Assembly (NCBI GenBank): GCA_934555825.1
Contig: CAKTFJ010000002.1
Span: 124,001-188,000 of the forward strand
DNA: 64,000 nt
Direction: 5' to 3'
Source of the DNA: an uncultured Hyphomicrobium sp.
GTDB taxonomy: Bacteria > Pseudomonadota > Alphaproteobacteria > Rhizobiales > Hyphomicrobiaceae
Position numbers and translations under genes: made by a program. The stretch's first letter is position 1; every line of letters begins with the position of its first letter. The notes under the pieces were generated by a model that was given only the letters and a program-made list of their open reading frames with translations, did no database searches and had not been told where the DNA came from. Of the stretch, positions 47,613-56,445 are shown one piece after another.

Positions 47613-47652
47613 TGTGTTTTGTGCGTCATCCGTAAGGGAGTAACTGTGGCGT

Positions 47653-47729
<77 letters not shown>

Positions 47730-48067
47730 TCACCACACGCTTTCGACCAGACATGCCTCCCGGAAGACGGGAACGCCTGTCTCGTCGCATCGAACGATCC
47801 GGCCAACCTTGCGGTCTTGGGGCTTGATCTGGGCCCAAGGTCCTTAAAACGAACCGGCCCGTTCGAAGAAGCCGCTCGTGGGGCGGCTCTCGGCGAGGTC
47901 TATAGCACGATTTTCGGCTTTGTGAACCCCCGCCCGCTGCTGTTTCACACTGGCTTTGATCCGGCGCAACGGATGGCGCGCGCCGCGGCGTTTCTGGGCG
48001 ACCCACGGGGCGGAATCTTTCGTATAAGCTGGGGTTTGACTCTAAACTGGGACGAGACTTTCCGCCT
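47730..48067. other. Gene-free stretch between tRNA-fMet and pabB-pabC fusion
   Basis: Divergent upstream region. It holds a leftward promoter candidate at 47899-47926. I see no gene and no clear rightward promoter. Confidence 0.5.
47899..47926 (-). promoter_or_regulatory. Sigma-70-type promoter facing tRNA-fMet
   Basis: On the minus strand TTCACA (47926-47921), 16-base spacer, then TATAGA (47904-47899) preceded by TGC (extended -10). It would start transcription about 160 bases before the tRNA. Confidence 0.4.
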
Positions 48068-49924
48068 ATGACAGCAGCCGATAACAAGCGCGCCGACGGA
48101 ACGCGGGTCAATGCTTCCGAGGCGCGGCTCGAGGAGACGTTCGTCCTTCTCGACAACAGTGCCGGGACGGGCGCACCTACGCTGCTTTTCTCCAATCCGA
48201 AGGAAATCGTCTCGGCGATGACTCCGGACGAAGTCGGGCCTGCGCTTGCGCGGCTCGAAGCGGCGGCCGCAGAAGGGCTGCATGCGGCGGGATTTTTCGC
48301 CTACGAGCTGGGCTATGTTCTGGAGTCCAAGATCCGCGATCTCCTGCCGGAAGGGCGGAATGTGCCGCTGCTGTGGTTCGGCCTTTACGATGCGCCCCGC
48401 GCGATGAGCGAGGCGGAGGTCGATCACTGGCTGGGGACGCATACCAAGAGCGGCTCCTACCAATTCACGTCCGTCACGACGGCTTGGAGCCAGGAGGAGT
48501 ACGAGGCGCGCTTCGCGGCCGTGCAGGAGAAGATCCGTGCGGGCGATATCTATCAGCTCAACCTCACGTTCAAGGCGCGTTTCCGGCTCGAAGGCTCGCC
48601 GCTGACGTTCTATCGCGATATGCGCCGGCGCCAGCGCGTGGCTTATGCCGGGATCGTGGATACCGGAGAGGTCACGGTGCTTTCGGCAAGCCCCGAGCTT
48701 TTCATCGAGAAAGACGACCGCGTGGTTTCCACGCGGCCGATGAAGGGGACGGCACCGCGCGCAGGCACGCCGGAAGCGGACGCGGAAGCACGCCGCGTGC
48801 TTTCGACGGATGTGAAGCAGCGGGCCGAAAACCTCATGATCGTCGATCTCATGCGTAACGATCTCGGGCGCATTGCGGAGGTGGGAAGTGTCGGCGTGAC
48901 GGATCTCTTTACCGTCGAGACGTTCCGGACGCTGCACCAGATGACGTCGGGCGTGGAGGCGACGCTGAAGGAAGGTTTGGGGCTTGGCGATCTCGTCCGC
49001 GCGATTTTCCCGCCGGGATCGGTGATCGGCGCACCGAAGATCCGTGCGATGGAGCTGATCCGCGATTACGAGACGGAGCCGCGCGGCGTCTACTGCGGCG
49101 CCATCGGTCATATTACGCCGGGCGGTGCGGCGCTCTTCAACGTCGCGATCCGCACGCCCGTGATTTTCCGCGGTGGCCAAGGCGAGATGGGCATCGGGTC
49201 CGGCGTCGTCTACGATTCCGTGGGCGCGAAGGAATACGCAGAGTGCCTGCTCAAGATGAAGTTCCTCACCGATCCGCCCAAGAGCTTCGAGCTGATCGAG
49301 ACGCTACTTTACGAAAGTGGCAAGGGCTTCTGGCTGCTCGACGGGCATCTGGAGCGGCTCAAGGCTTCGGCTGCCTACTTCGGATATGCGCACGACGAGC
49401 GGGCCGTACGGGAGGCGCTGGATCGTGCGGTCGATGGCCGCCCCGAGGCGCGGCTTCGCGTGCGGCTCTTGCTGGCCGAGGACGGTGCGGTGTCTGTCAC
49501 CGTGGCCGAGCAGCCGGCACAAGCGGCGGGCACGGCCATGCGATATGCAATCTCGGACACGCGCGTGGATAGCGCCAATCCGTTTCTGTTCCACAAGACG
49601 ACGCGGCGTGAACTCTATGATCGCGAGTGGCAGCACTACGCTGACACGAAAGGTGCCGACGAGGTGCTTTATCTCAATGAGCGGGGAGAGCTGGCCGAGG
49701 GCAGCCGGACGAACATCTTCATCGAACGGGATGGAAAGCTTCTGACGCCGCCACTGTCGTCCGGTCTTTTGCCGGGTGTGCTGCGCCGCGATTTGATCCT
49801 GCAAGGTAAGGCGGCAGAGGCCGTGCTCACGCTGGACGATCTGGAGCGGGCAGATGCCGTCTATGTCGGAAATTCGGTGCGAGGGCTCGTGCGGGCAGAG
49901 CCCGTGACCGCGGCAGCCGGTTAG
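48068..49924 (+). CDS. pabB: Bifunctional aminodeoxychorismate synthase I / 4-amino-4-deoxychorismate lyase (PabB-PabC fusion)
   Basis: Makes p-aminobenzoate for folate in one 618-residue chain. The N-terminal part (to about 390) is a chorismate-binding domain: AGDIYQLNLTFKARF, RPMKGTAPR, IVDLMRNDLGR and PGSVIGAPKIRAMELI. The rest is a class IV aminotransferase fold (PabC): LLDGHLERLKASAAYFGY, FLFHKTTRRELYD (PLP lysine), ELAEGSRTNIFIE and LPGVLRRDLI. The glutaminase subunit PabA is elsewhere. folE of the same pathway is 20 kb upstream. Confidence 0.95.
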   Translation: MTAADNKRADGTRVNASEARLEETFVLLDNSAGTGAPTLLFSNPKEIVSAMTPDEVGPALARLEAAAAEGLHAAGFFAYELGYVLESKIRDLLPEGRNVPLLWFGLYDAPRAMSEAEVDHWLGTHTKSGSYQFTSVTTAWSQEEYEARFAAVQEKIRAGDIYQLNLTFKARFRLEGSPLTFYRDMRRRQRVAYAGIVDTGEVTVLSASPELFIEKDDRVVSTRPMKGTAPRAGTPEADAEARRVLSTDVKQRAENLMIVDLMRNDLGRIAEVGSVGVTDLFTVETFRTLHQMTSGVEATLKEGLGLGDLVRAIFPPGSVIGAPKIRAMELIRDYETEPRGVYCGAIGHITPGGAALFNVAIRTPVIFRGGQGEMGIGSGVVYDSVGAKEYAECLLKMKFLTDPPKSFELIETLLYESGKGFWLLDGHLERLKASAAYFGYAHDERAVREALDRAVDGRPEARLRVRLLLAEDGAVSVTVAEQPAQAAGTAMRYAISDTRVDSANPFLFHKTTRRELYDREWQHYADTKGADEVLYLNERGELAEGSRTNIFIERDGKLLTPPLSSGLLPGVLRRDLILQGKAAEAVLTLDDLERADAVYVGNSVRGLVRAEPVTAAAG

Positions 49925-49937
49925 GGCCGATGGTTCG

Positions 49938-49964
49938 CGCTTGAGCCGAAAGAGGTCTCAAGCG
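49938..49964. terminator. Hairpin after the pabB-pabC fusion
   Basis: CGCTTGAG (49938-49945) pairs with CTCAAGCG (49957-49964). A small GGATCT-AA-AGATCC palindrome follows at 49969. Lies between convergent genes. Confidence 0.45.
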
Positions 49965-49972
49965 ATCCGGAT

Positions 49973-50233
49973 CTAAAGATCCTTGGTGGTCGTCTCGCTA
50001 GGCGCCGTAGCCTGCCCGTCGACGGGCTGCGCTTCGAACGGTGTGGTCTCGATGGCCTGCGACTGCGGCGGCGGTGTCACCGGCATAGACGCGGTTTCGG
50101 AGGCGTTGCGATAGAGCGCCGCCACCCCGAACACCAGAGCCGCAAAGGTCAGGGCGCATGCCAAAGCGATCTCGCGGGCCGATCGGCGCGCGCGCTCGGC
50201 AAAGGGGCCGGATTGCAATTTGCGTATCATCAT
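49973..50233 (-). CDS. Small membrane-anchored hypothetical protein
   Basis: An 86-residue protein with one membrane helix (IALACALTFAALVFGVAAL, about 22-40) and a Pro/Thr/Gln-rich outside tail. The N-terminal side is basic, so the tail should face the periplasm. No family recognised. Two ATG codons are adjacent at 50233 and 50230. Low complexity makes the call moderate. Confidence 0.5.
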   Translation of the reverse strand: MMIRKLQSGPFAERARRSAREIALACALTFAALVFGVAALYRNASETASMPVTPPPQSQAIETTPFEAQPVDGQATAPSETTTKDL

Positions 50234-50396
50234 GGGGGTCAATGTGTGCAGCTCGACGCGACAGAGCCAGAGTTCCGAACGCCGCGCGACAGAAAAGCAC
50301 AGAGCTGGCGACGCGTTTGTCTTGACAGCGGATAAGGTCGCGAGCCAACGCACCCAGGCTTGGCGGCTGCCAAGCCGGGGGATGGCTGGAATGGTT

Positions 50397-50573
50397 CTAA
50401 AGCCCGCGCATGATGCATCCGAAAACGAGGATGAACTGGGCGACCAGCAGGACCCAAATCTCGTGCCCCGAGATGATCGGGATGGCGGCGCCAAAGACGT
50501 ACGTGACAATGGCCAGCACTGTCAGAATGACCGACAGCATGAAGGTCAGGATGCCAGGAGCTTTCAGAACCAT
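50397..50573 (-). CDS. Small two-helix membrane protein
   Basis: A 58-residue protein with two hydrophobic helices (ILTFMLSVILTVLAIVTYVFG and IWVLLVAQFILVFGCIM, in pieces) joined by PIISGHE. GGGGGA lies 9 bases upstream of the ATG at 50573. A -10-like TATAAG (minus strand, 50674-50669) and a 17-base palindrome (50626-50642) lie upstream. I do not recognise a family. Confidence 0.65.
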   Translation of the reverse strand: MVLKAPGILTFMLSVILTVLAIVTYVFGAAIPIISGHEIWVLLVAQFILVFGCIMRGL

Positions 50574-50906
50574 CGATCGTATTCCCCCTCGACGCATTGG
50601 ATGGTGAAGCGAGCGTTACGCACGGTGTTGTGCAGCACAACAAACCCTTCGACTCGCGCGACTTGCGGCTTATAGCAGGCAGGATCCGCGCTGACACGGG
50701 CTTCGTGGCAACACTTCCGTAACGACGAACTGAACAAGCCTAATCAGGCTCGCAAAATTGCGTGCTTCCTGGTAGATTCACTGTGATTTTCCTGGTGTTT
50801 CGGAAACTTCCGCGGCGCGTGCAGGTTTACACCTGCGTGTGCGTAGAAGATTTGCGCCGACACTCAACCAGTAGTGGCTGGTTTAGCTCCATGCAGGAGA
50901 TTTTCG
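50574..50906. other. Gene-free divergent region between two small genes
   Basis: Contains the palindrome at 50626-50642 and a leftward -10 candidate at 50669-50674. The right part is the upstream region of the exported Cys-rich protein; nothing else seen. Confidence 0.5.
50626..50642. promoter_or_regulatory. Perfect 17-base palindrome upstream of a small membrane protein gene
   Basis: TGTTGTGC-A-GCACAACA. It lies 53 bases before the start codon and 20-35 bases downstream of the likely transcription start, a classic repressor position. Confidence 0.5.
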
Positions 50907-51182
50907 ATGCAGCACGTTCTCCCGGTTGCCGCGTTCGTTGCGTTGTCGCTCGTGGCGTCATCTGCGGCGTATGCCTACAGCCCAAATGTGCGCAAGCATT
51001 GCCGCGCGGACTACATGGAGTTTTGCAGCGCGCATCCGGTGGGGAGCAAAGGGGTGCGGGATTGTATGCGGAGCGTGGGGCCGGACCTCAGACCCGCGTG
51101 CATCAATGCGCTCGCGGAATCAGGCGAGGTCGGGACTAAGAAAAAGTCGGCCAAGCGCTATCGGCACGCTGGGGGCCGCTGA
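50907..51182 (+). CDS. Small exported cysteine-rich protein
   Basis: A 91-residue protein with a signal peptide (VLPVAAFVALSLVASSAAYA). The mature part has four cysteines spaced as C-x6-C...C-x10-C (KHCRADYMEFC; RDCMRSVGPDLRPAC), like Golgi-type cysteine-rich repeats seen in bacterial exported proteins, then a basic tail. AGGAGA lies 7 bases upstream of the ATG at 50907. Role unknown. Confidence 0.7.
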   Translation: MQHVLPVAAFVALSLVASSAAYAYSPNVRKHCRADYMEFCSAHPVGSKGVRDCMRSVGPDLRPACINALAESGEVGTKKKSAKRYRHAGGR

Positions 51183-51205
51183 GAGGCGGAGCGGGTCTCG
51201 GCCCG

Positions 51206-53722
51206 TCAGGTGGCACGCGGTTTTGCGCGGGTGGTCGGTACGGCGTTGGCCGGATCGTCCGGCCACGGGTGGCGCGGATAGCGCCCTTTCATTTCAGCTT
51301 TAACGGACTGCCACGAGCCTTTCCAAAATCCGGGCAGGTCCCGCGTGACCTGGATCGGTCGCTGGGCGGGCGAGAGCAGATGCAACGTTAGCGGCAGGCG
51401 GCCGCCCGCGACGGCGGGGTGGCGCGTTAGGCCGTATAGCTCCTGGACGCGGATGTGGAGCGCGGGAGCACCGGGTCCCTCGTAATCGATGGGGTGGCGT
51501 TGGCCGGTGGGGGCCTCGAAATGCGTGGGCACCTCGACTTCGAGCCGCTGCTTGAGCGGCCATGGGATCAGCCCGTCCAGGGCCTGGCCCAGATCGTCGG
51601 CGGTGATGTCCGCGAGCCGTGTCTTTCCGGAAAGGTAGGGGCCGAGCCAATCGGGGAGCGTCGCTGTGAGGGCTGCGTCCGCGAGGTCGGGCCATGTCTC
51701 GTCGCCTGCGGCGGTCCGGAGAAAGGCGACGCGGTCGCGGAGTTGGATTTGGTGCTTGCTCCACGGCAGGCGCTGGGCGCCGAGGCCGGCGAGACCTCGT
51801 GCGAGGGCGGCTTCCGATTCTGGTCCCGGTTCCGGCGGGCGCGGGTCGCTCGATAGTGTGATCGCATCCAGGCGGCGTACGCGCCGGGCTCGGATTGCCG
51901 CGGCGGCTGCGTCGAAGACGATTTCGTCGCGTTCGGCTATGCGATCGCGGGCGAGACGCAGGATTTCTGCTTCAGTGGTTTCAGCCGCCAGCAGGATGCG
52001 CGTCGCGGCGGCCGAGCCCTGCATTTCAGCGACCACGAGAAAGGGCGCGCGGGCGAGCGGGTCGGCCGCGTCCAACGTTGCGCCGCGGCCGTTGGCGAGC
52101 AGGTACTGCCCGCGAGGCCCGCGGGCTTTGGCAATTCGTTCCGGAAAGGCGAGGGCGAGGAGAGTGGCAGTGGACGGCGTCTCCCGCTCTTTCGTTTTGC
52201 CGTTCGAGGGCGATGCGTCGCCGGCCGTCTTGGCCCAGCCCTCAGCCAGGCGGCGCATGTCGGTTGAGCGGGGCGTGCGGTCGCGCCGAAAGGCTTCAAG
52301 GCGGTGATCGAGGTTGGGGTCTTTGCCGCCCAGGCCGCGCTCGACGAGTACGGCAGCGATCTCCGCCGCTTGCCTCTGGGCGCCGATGCCGGCTGCTGCG
52401 ACGAGCATCGCGGCGAGCCGGGGCGGAAGCGGGAGAACACGAAGGTTGCGGCCTGTGTCCGTGAGGCGGCCGCTCGCATCGAGGGCTCCGAGGCTCGCGA
52501 GCTCCTCGCGCGCGGCATCGATCGCAGCCGTCGCCGGTGGGTCTAGCCAGGAAAGCGTCCGTGGATCGGTAACGCCCCAGTCGGCGCAATCGAGCAAGAG
52601 CGGTGCGAGGTCGGCCGAGCGGATTTCGGGTTCCGCGAAGGCGGGCAGGCTCGCGGTTTCGGCTTCATCCCAAAGGCGATAGCAGACGCCTGGGCCGAGA
52701 CGGCCGGCGCGGCCGCGGCGCTGATCGGCTGAGGCGCGGGAGACACGGACCGTCGCGAGGCGCGTGACGCCGACGTCGGGGTCATAACGCGGCACGCGGG
52801 CGACGCCGCAATCGATCACGACGCGGATGCCCTCGATGGTGAGCGACGTTTCTGCAATTGCGGTCGCGAGCACGACCTTGCGTGCGCCCGGCGGGGCCGG
52901 TGCGATGGCCTGGTCCTGTTCGCGGCGGTCGAGCGCGCCATAGAGGGGAGCGATGATCGCGTCGTTCGGGTCGAGGCGTTCATGCAGGCGCTCGGCCGTA
53001 CGGCGGATCTCGCCCTGCCCGGGGAGAAACGCGAGGATCGAGCCGGTTTCTGCGCGCAGCGCGCGCGTAATGGCGTCCGCCATCCGGTCTTCGAGGCGGC
53101 GCGTCGGATCTTTACCGAGGTATCGTGTCTCGACGGGAAAGCTGCGGCCCTCGCTGGCCACGAGAGGTGCGCCGCCCAGCAATTCAGCAACAGGCTCGCC
53201 GGCAAGCGTTGCCGACATCACGACGAGGCGCAGATCGGGGCGCAGGCTCGTCTGCGCGTCGCGGGCGAGGGCGAGGCCGAGATCGGCTTCGAGCGAGCGC
53301 TCGTGGAATTCGTCGAAGAGGACGGCGCCGATGCCGTCGAGAGATGGGTCGTCGAGGATGAGGCGGGTGAACACGCCTTCGGTGAGGACTTCGATCCGCG
53401 TCTTATTGGAAACGCGCGTTTCGAGGCGAGCGCGCAGACCGACGCTTTCGCCGATCTCTTCGCCGAGGGTCGCGGCCATGCGGGCGGCGGCGTTGCGGGC
53501 GGCGAGACGGCGCGGTTCCAGCACCAGGATTTTGCGACCGCCGAGGCAGGGGGCGCCATCGAGGGCGAGGGGGACGCGCGTCGTCTTGCCGGCGCCCGGT
53601 GGGGCGACGAGTACGGCGGACGATCCGGCTGCAAGCGCGCTTGTGAGGGCGGGAAGCGCCTCGTCGATGGGCAAGGCTTGCGCGAATCGCCGTAGAGAGA
53701 ACGAGGGTGTGGTGTCGATCAT
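51206..53722 (-). CDS. hrpB: ATP-dependent helicase HrpB
   Basis: DEAH-type RNA helicase of 838 residues, normal length for HrpB. Walker A is APPGAGKTTRVP; motif II is FDEFHERS; motif III is MSATL. Motif VI region reads QRRGRAGRLGPGVCYRLW. The HrpB-specific C-terminal domain follows (GPYLSGKTRLADI; GPGAPALHIRVQELYGL). Its role in bacteria is poorly defined, possibly RNA processing. Confidence 0.95.
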   Translation of the reverse strand: MIDTTPSFSLRRFAQALPIDEALPALTSALAAGSSAVLVAPPGAGKTTRVPLALDGAPCLGGRKILVLEPRRLAARNAAARMAATLGEEIGESVGLRARLETRVSNKTRIEVLTEGVFTRLILDDPSLDGIGAVLFDEFHERSLEADLGLALARDAQTSLRPDLRLVVMSATLAGEPVAELLGGAPLVASEGRSFPVETRYLGKDPTRRLEDRMADAITRALRAETGSILAFLPGQGEIRRTAERLHERLDPNDAIIAPLYGALDRREQDQAIAPAPPGARKVVLATAIAETSLTIEGIRVVIDCGVARVPRYDPDVGVTRLATVRVSRASADQRRGRAGRLGPGVCYRLWDEAETASLPAFAEPEIRSADLAPLLLDCADWGVTDPRTLSWLDPPATAAIDAAREELASLGALDASGRLTDTGRNLRVLPLPPRLAAMLVAAAGIGAQRQAAEIAAVLVERGLGGKDPNLDHRLEAFRRDRTPRSTDMRRLAEGWAKTAGDASPSNGKTKERETPSTATLLALAFPERIAKARGPRGQYLLANGRGATLDAADPLARAPFLVVAEMQGSAAATRILLAAETTEAEILRLARDRIAERDEIVFDAAAAAIRARRVRRLDAITLSSDPRPPEPGPESEAALARGLAGLGAQRLPWSKHQIQLRDRVAFLRTAAGDETWPDLADAALTATLPDWLGPYLSGKTRLADITADDLGQALDGLIPWPLKQRLEVEVPTHFEAPTGQRHPIDYEGPGAPALHIRVQELYGLTRHPAVAGGRLPLTLHLLSPAQRPIQVTRDLPGFWKGSWQSVKAEMKGRYPRHPWPDDPANAVPTTRAKPRAT

Positions 53723-53883
53723 TCCGGCTCGCTTAGCATGTCGAGCGCGCCGTGGTGAGAGGTGGGAATAGTCTGCCTTTACAACACCACGTTACTGACC
53801 AATATCGGTTCGGCAGCCGATTGGTACGGTGTTGGCTCTGTAGAGCCAGGAACGCCGGTTTCAGCGCGCACGGGGATACGTTC

Positions 53884-54381
53884 ATGCACCGCTTCGCACT
53901 TTCGCTCGTCTTGGCCGTTTTCATGGGCTTTGGCGTGCGCTCGGCGTCGGCCACGGAGCTCGACGGATACTGGATGGACTCGGATGGCGAGGTGGTGCTG
54001 CAGGTCCAGAACTGCGGCGCGGCGATGTGCGCGAAGGTGGTCTGGCTCAGGTTGCCGTATGGGCCGGACCGGCTTCCGCTCAAGGATTTCCGTAATCCCG
54101 ATGCATCGCTCCAGAACCGGCAGGTTTGCGGACTGAATGTCATTACGGGTTTCACCAAGCAACCGGACGGCACGTGGGGCGGCGGGAACGTGTATGTGCC
54201 GGATCTCGGCATGAGCTTCAGTGGATATGCGGAGGTGTTAAGCCCTACGCAGATCAAGGTGCGCGGCTACGTTTTCCTGCCGCTGTTCGGCGCAACCGAA
54301 GTTTGGAGCCGGGTCGCCGCGCCGGCATATCACTGCGAGCGTGACGGCGTCCCGCCTGCGCCGGAGCGGGCAGGGCAGTAG
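53884..54381 (+). CDS. DUF2147 exported protein
   Basis: A 165-residue protein with a signal peptide (ALSLVLAVFMGFGVRSASA). The mature part shows the DUF2147 pattern: LDGYWMDSDGEVVLQVQNCG, VWLRLPYGPDRLPLKD, VITGF, WGGGNVYVPDLGMSFSGYAEV and KVRGYVFLPLFGATEVWSR (in pieces). DUF2147 proteins are periplasmic beta-rich proteins of unknown function. The start at 53884 is chosen for the signal peptide. Confidence 0.88.
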   Translation: MHRFALSLVLAVFMGFGVRSASATELDGYWMDSDGEVVLQVQNCGAAMCAKVVWLRLPYGPDRLPLKDFRNPDASLQNRQVCGLNVITGFTKQPDGTWGGGNVYVPDLGMSFSGYAEVLSPTQIKVRGYVFLPLFGATEVWSRVAAPAYHCERDGVPPAPERAGQ

Positions 54382-54475
54382 CCGCGGCTTTATCTCTTCC
54401 AAATGAATCCGAAAACCGAGCGCTCGTTAATTCGGGCGAGCGCGTAGTGTGGCGCGACGCAACGGCGCGACATGT

Positions 54476-54555
54476 TAGTGACCGATCGATCAATTCATTG
54501 ACAACGCCAGCGCGCTCGGTCACTACCTGATGCATTAGTGACCAGTTGGTTACTA
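54476..54555. promoter_or_regulatory. Three related operator-like sites upstream of the SnoaL-like gene
   Basis: TAGTGACCGA (54476-54485), its reverse complement TCGGTCACTA (54516-54525), and TAGTGACCAGTTGGTTACTA (54536-54555), the last a near-palindrome. The first and third start exactly 60 bases apart, six helical turns. This looks like TetR- or MarR-type control of the next gene. Confidence 0.5.
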
Positions 54556-54604
54556 TCGGCCTGCGCCGCGTGGCGCAAGGCGAGGTCATTTCGGAGGCTT
54601 GGTA

Positions 54605-55057
54605 ATGTCGAAGTTCATTCTCTCTTTCAGGAACGTTCTGGCCGCAGCTCTCATGGCGCTCTCGTGCGGGCTTTATGCCGCTCCCTCTCACGCAGACGAA
54701 GCCCAGGTTCGCACGGATGCCGGCAAGTGGGACGAAGCGTTCAACGCCGGCGACATCAAAGCGCTCTCCGGCTTTTACGCAAAGGACGCCGTGGTCGTTC
54801 CTGCCGGGGGCAAGGCCGTGAGCGGCCCCGAAGCTATCGGCGCGTTCTTCGCCGACTTGCAGTCGAAGGGCTTCAGCGATCACAAGATCGTCGTCGAGAA
54901 GGTGCTGGATCAGGGAGAGACACGCGTTGCGACCGGCACGTGGCAGCTCAACGGTCCGTCCGACGACGGTTCGACGAAGCAGTACGGTGGCAACTGGGTG
55001 AACGTTCTGGTTCGCTCGCCAGAGGGCTGGCAAGTTCTGCTCCACACCTGGAACTGA
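54605..55057 (+). CDS. Exported SnoaL/NTF2-like protein
   Basis: A 150-residue protein with a signal peptide (NVLAAALMALSCGLYAAPSHA). The mature part has the cone-shaped NTF2-like fold pattern: WDEAFNAGDIKALSGFYAKDAVVVPAGG, GPEAIGAFFADL and RSPEGWQVLLHTWN (in pieces), close to DUF4440/SnoaL-type ketosteroid-isomerase-like proteins. GGAGG lies 7 bases upstream of the ATG. Three operator-like sites precede it. Ligand or substrate unknown. Confidence 0.85.
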   Translation: MSKFILSFRNVLAAALMALSCGLYAAPSHADEAQVRTDAGKWDEAFNAGDIKALSGFYAKDAVVVPAGGKAVSGPEAIGAFFADLQSKGFSDHKIVVEKVLDQGETRVATGTWQLNGPSDDGSTKQYGGNWVNVLVRSPEGWQVLLHTWN

Positions 55058-55075
55058 TCGGGTTGTTAGCGAATG

Positions 55076-55104
55076 ACGAAGCCGCTCCGCGTGAGCGGCT
55101 TCGT
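55076..55104. terminator. Terminator between SnoaL-like gene and cfa
   Basis: ACGAAGCCGCTC (55076-55087) pairs perfectly with GAGCGGCTTCGT (55093-55104) over a five-base loop. A second perfect hairpin (AGCCTCAGG/CCTGAGGCT, 55111-55131, then CTTTT) overlaps the cfa stop. Together they separate the convergent genes. Confidence 0.8.
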
Positions 55105-55114
55105 TATCAGAGCC

Positions 55115-56401
55115 TCAGGTCTCCTGAGGCTCTTTTGCTGTCGCGAAGGGCGGCGGCTCCGGCGGGGTGATGCCGCGCTCGGCTTCGAGGCGCACATATT
55201 CGCGCTGGGTGTCGATCATGTAATCGCGCACGATCGGCACGGCATCGCGCTTCTTCGATAGCTGCATGTGGAAGACGAGCTGGCTGCCCGTACGGAACAT
55301 CAACTCGCAGCTGATCAGGTAGAACTCCCACATCCGGCAGAAGCGCTCGTCGTACATCTCGGCGACCTTGGCGCGGTTGGCTTCGAAGCGGGTGACCCAA
55401 TGAGCCAACGTCTTCGCGTAATGTACGCGAAGGAATTCGAGATCCGTCACCCATAGGCTGTTCTGCTCCACGTGCGTGAAGACTTCCGAGAGCGCCGGAG
55501 AGTAGGCACCGGGGAAGATGTATTTGCGCAGCCACGGGCTTGCGGTGCCAGGCGGGCTCATGTGGCCGATGGAGTGGAGCAGCATCACGCCGTCGTCGGT
55601 GAGGAGGTCGTTCACCTTGGCGAAGAACTCGTCATAGTGGGCCACGCCGACGTGCTCGAACATGCCGACCGAGACGATACGGTCGAAGCGCTCGTTCAGG
55701 TCGCGGTAGTCGCGCAGCTCGAAGCGCACGCGATCTGCGAGGCCGAGTGTTTTCGCTTTTTCGTTTGCGAGTTTGCACTGCTCTTTCGAGAGCGTGACGC
55801 CGACCGCCTGGATGTCTTGCAGGCGCGCGAGATAGAGCAGCATGTCGCCCCAGCCGCATCCGATGTCGAGCACCTTCTGGCCGGGCTCCAGCGCGAGCTT
55901 GGATGCGATGAGGCGCAGCTTGTTCTGCTGGGCTTCTTCGAGCGTGTTGTCGTCGCTCGTGAAGTAGGCGCAGGAGTACTGCATGCCTCGATCGAGGAAG
56001 AGGCGGTAGAACTCGTTGCCGATGTCGTAATGGTGGGCGACGTTCTTCTGCGCCTTGCCGATGGGGTTGGCCTGCTGGAAGCGCTTCAGACCGCGCGAGA
56101 CTTTGCGCAGCGCCTTCTGCAGCGGATAAGAGCCGAGCGAGAGGCGGTTGACCGAGAACAGGGTGAGGAAGTCGCGCAGCGTCGACTCCTCGAAACGCAT
56201 TCTCCCGTCCATGTAAGCTTCGCCCGCCGCCAGCTCCGGATTGGTGAAGAGCGTGCGATAAAGCGTCGGGTCGGTGAGGCGCATGGTGACCTCAGGGCCG
56301 GGTTCTCGCCCGCCGAAGATGTGCACGCGGCCCTCGGCGTCGATCACCTTGAGCGTGCCCTTGCGGACGAACGATTTCAGCATGTGCGAAAGCGGAAACA
56401 T
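55115..56401 (-). CDS. cfa: Cyclopropane-fatty-acyl-phospholipid synthase
   Basis: SAM-dependent enzyme that adds a methylene bridge to unsaturated membrane lipids. It has 428 residues from the ATG at 56401, which has GAGG just upstream. The N-terminal lipid-binding domain is followed by the methyltransferase core: VAHHYDIGNEFYRLFLD, MQYSCAYF, KVLDIGCGWGDML and VSVGMFEHVG. Cyclopropane lipids are abundant in this order. Alternative starts are at 56416 and 56383. Confidence 0.94.
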   Translation of the reverse strand: MFPLSHMLKSFVRKGTLKVIDAEGRVHIFGGREPGPEVTMRLTDPTLYRTLFTNPELAAGEAYMDGRMRFEESTLRDFLTLFSVNRLSLGSYPLQKALRKVSRGLKRFQQANPIGKAQKNVAHHYDIGNEFYRLFLDRGMQYSCAYFTSDDNTLEEAQQNKLRLIASKLALEPGQKVLDIGCGWGDMLLYLARLQDIQAVGVTLSKEQCKLANEKAKTLGLADRVRFELRDYRDLNERFDRIVSVGMFEHVGVAHYDEFFAKVNDLLTDDGVMLLHSIGHMSPPGTASPWLRKYIFPGAYSPALSEVFTHVEQNSLWVTDLEFLRVHYAKTLAHWVTRFEANRAKVAEMYDERFCRMWEFYLISCELMFRTGSQLVFHMQLSKKRDAVPIVRDYMIDTQREYVRLEAERGITPPEPPPFATAKEPQET

Positions 56402-56445
56402 GGGGCCTCGCTGCATAAAGGTTTAAGCGCCGAAACGGCGCGGCT

